This document shows positions 5,419 through 5,738 of a DNA stretch of 5,738 nt, one piece after another; position 1 is the stretch's first letter, and the number at the start of each line of letters is the position of its first letter. The position numbers and the translations under genes were made by a program. The stretch is taken from the NCBI GenBank assembly GCA_022545875.1, contig JAKEIF010000236.1:1-5738 (forward strand). Reading direction: 5' to 3'. The DNA comes from Nitrososphaera sp. GTDB taxonomy: Archaea > Thermoproteota > Nitrososphaeria > Nitrososphaerales > Nitrososphaeraceae. Under the pieces are notes generated by a model. That model saw only the letters and a program-made list of their open reading frames with translations. It was not told the DNA's origin and did no database searches.

Positions 5419-5738
5419 TATCGCTTTATCGCTTCAACTATTCCTATAGACCTTGATGGCGGATAGTGCGTTTGCATATACTCAAGGCCAGCTCTGCCCA
5501 TCAGTTCCGCGTATTCCTTTTCCGTCCTCTCTCTGCCGGTCAGGGCGCACATCATGTGTATGTCAAACAGCTTTGAGAAATGTGGAGTCTCGGGTCCTGG
5601 GACAACATGCTCAACAACAAGAACCCTTGCGCCCGCAGGCGATGCCTTTTGAATGTTTGACAAGATCTTGACGCATTCGTCATCGCTCCAATCGTGTAGG
5701 ATCATCTTCATGATGTACGCGTTAGATCTCGGGACTTC
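5418..5738 (-). CDS. SAM-dependent O-methyltransferase, C-terminal part (partial)
   Basis: The reading frame is open to the right edge of the window, so the gene starts outside; 106 residues plus the stop are visible. The sequence matches the C-terminal half of the family 2 (plant caffeate/hydroxyneurosporene-type) O-methyltransferases, which transfer a methyl group from S-adenosylmethionine to a hydroxyl. Visible family features are YIMKMILHDWSDDEC near the visible N-terminus, with the HDW motif whose His is the usual catalytic base, ARVLVVEHVVPGPE with the conserved VVE strand, DIHMMCALTGRERTEKEYAELM, and the closing AGLEY. The SAM-binding Rossmann segment and the dimerisation domain would lie upstream. 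The Met at 5711 is internal: coding continues upstream as EVPRSNAYI in the family pattern. The substrate cannot be judged. It converges on the kinase gene with a 63-base gap. Confidence 0.88.
   Translation of the reverse strand, partial: EVPRSNAYIMKMILHDWSDDECVKILSNIQKASPAGARVLVVEHVVPGPETPHFSKLFDIHMMCALTGRERTEKEYAELMGRAGLEYMQTHYPPSRSIGIVEAIKR

Overview
The window looks like chromosomal DNA of an ammonia-oxidising archaeon of the Nitrososphaera/Thaumarchaeota type. This is an inference from three things. Several starts sit 22-27 bases below archaeal TATA boxes with no Shine-Dalgarno sequence, so they are probably leaderless. The histidine kinase carries an H-box (EFINIAAHELRTPVQPLLG) that I associate with soil Thaumarchaeota. 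The mix of stand-alone receiver, cache-type kinase, single stomatin-like protein and very small zinc and basic proteins also fits. No taxonomic marker gene is present, so the assignment is provisional.

Layout from left to right: a signal-peptide or membrane-anchored protein of unknown function with four cysteines (17-727, +); a receiver-only response regulator (866-1327, +); a convergent stomatin/SPFH membrane protein (1423-2406, -); a divergent DUF488 protein (2480-2905, +) whose start region holds a perfect 8-bp tandem duplication; two very small genes, a 52-residue lysine-rich protein (3052-3210, +) and a 35-residue zinc-ribbon protein (3302-3409, +), each with a well-placed TATA box; a full-length membrane histidine kinase with an extracytoplasmic cache-like sensor and no HAMP domain (3561-5354, +); and the C-terminal part of a SAM-dependent O-methyltransferase entering from the right edge (5418-5738, -).

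The genes do not form an evident operon. Most have their own promoter-like sequence, they change strand repeatedly, and gaps of about 60 to 150 bases separate them. No gap exceeds 300 bases. Kinase and receiver could be partners in two-component signalling, but about 2.2 kb and four genes separate them, so pairing is only a possibility. I found no CRISPR array, transposase, tRNA or rRNA. I do not see a clear new multi-gene system. The items most worth a second look are the two small genes, the duplicated start of the DUF488 gene, and the stomatin start, where the TATA box suggests initiation at an internal GTG.
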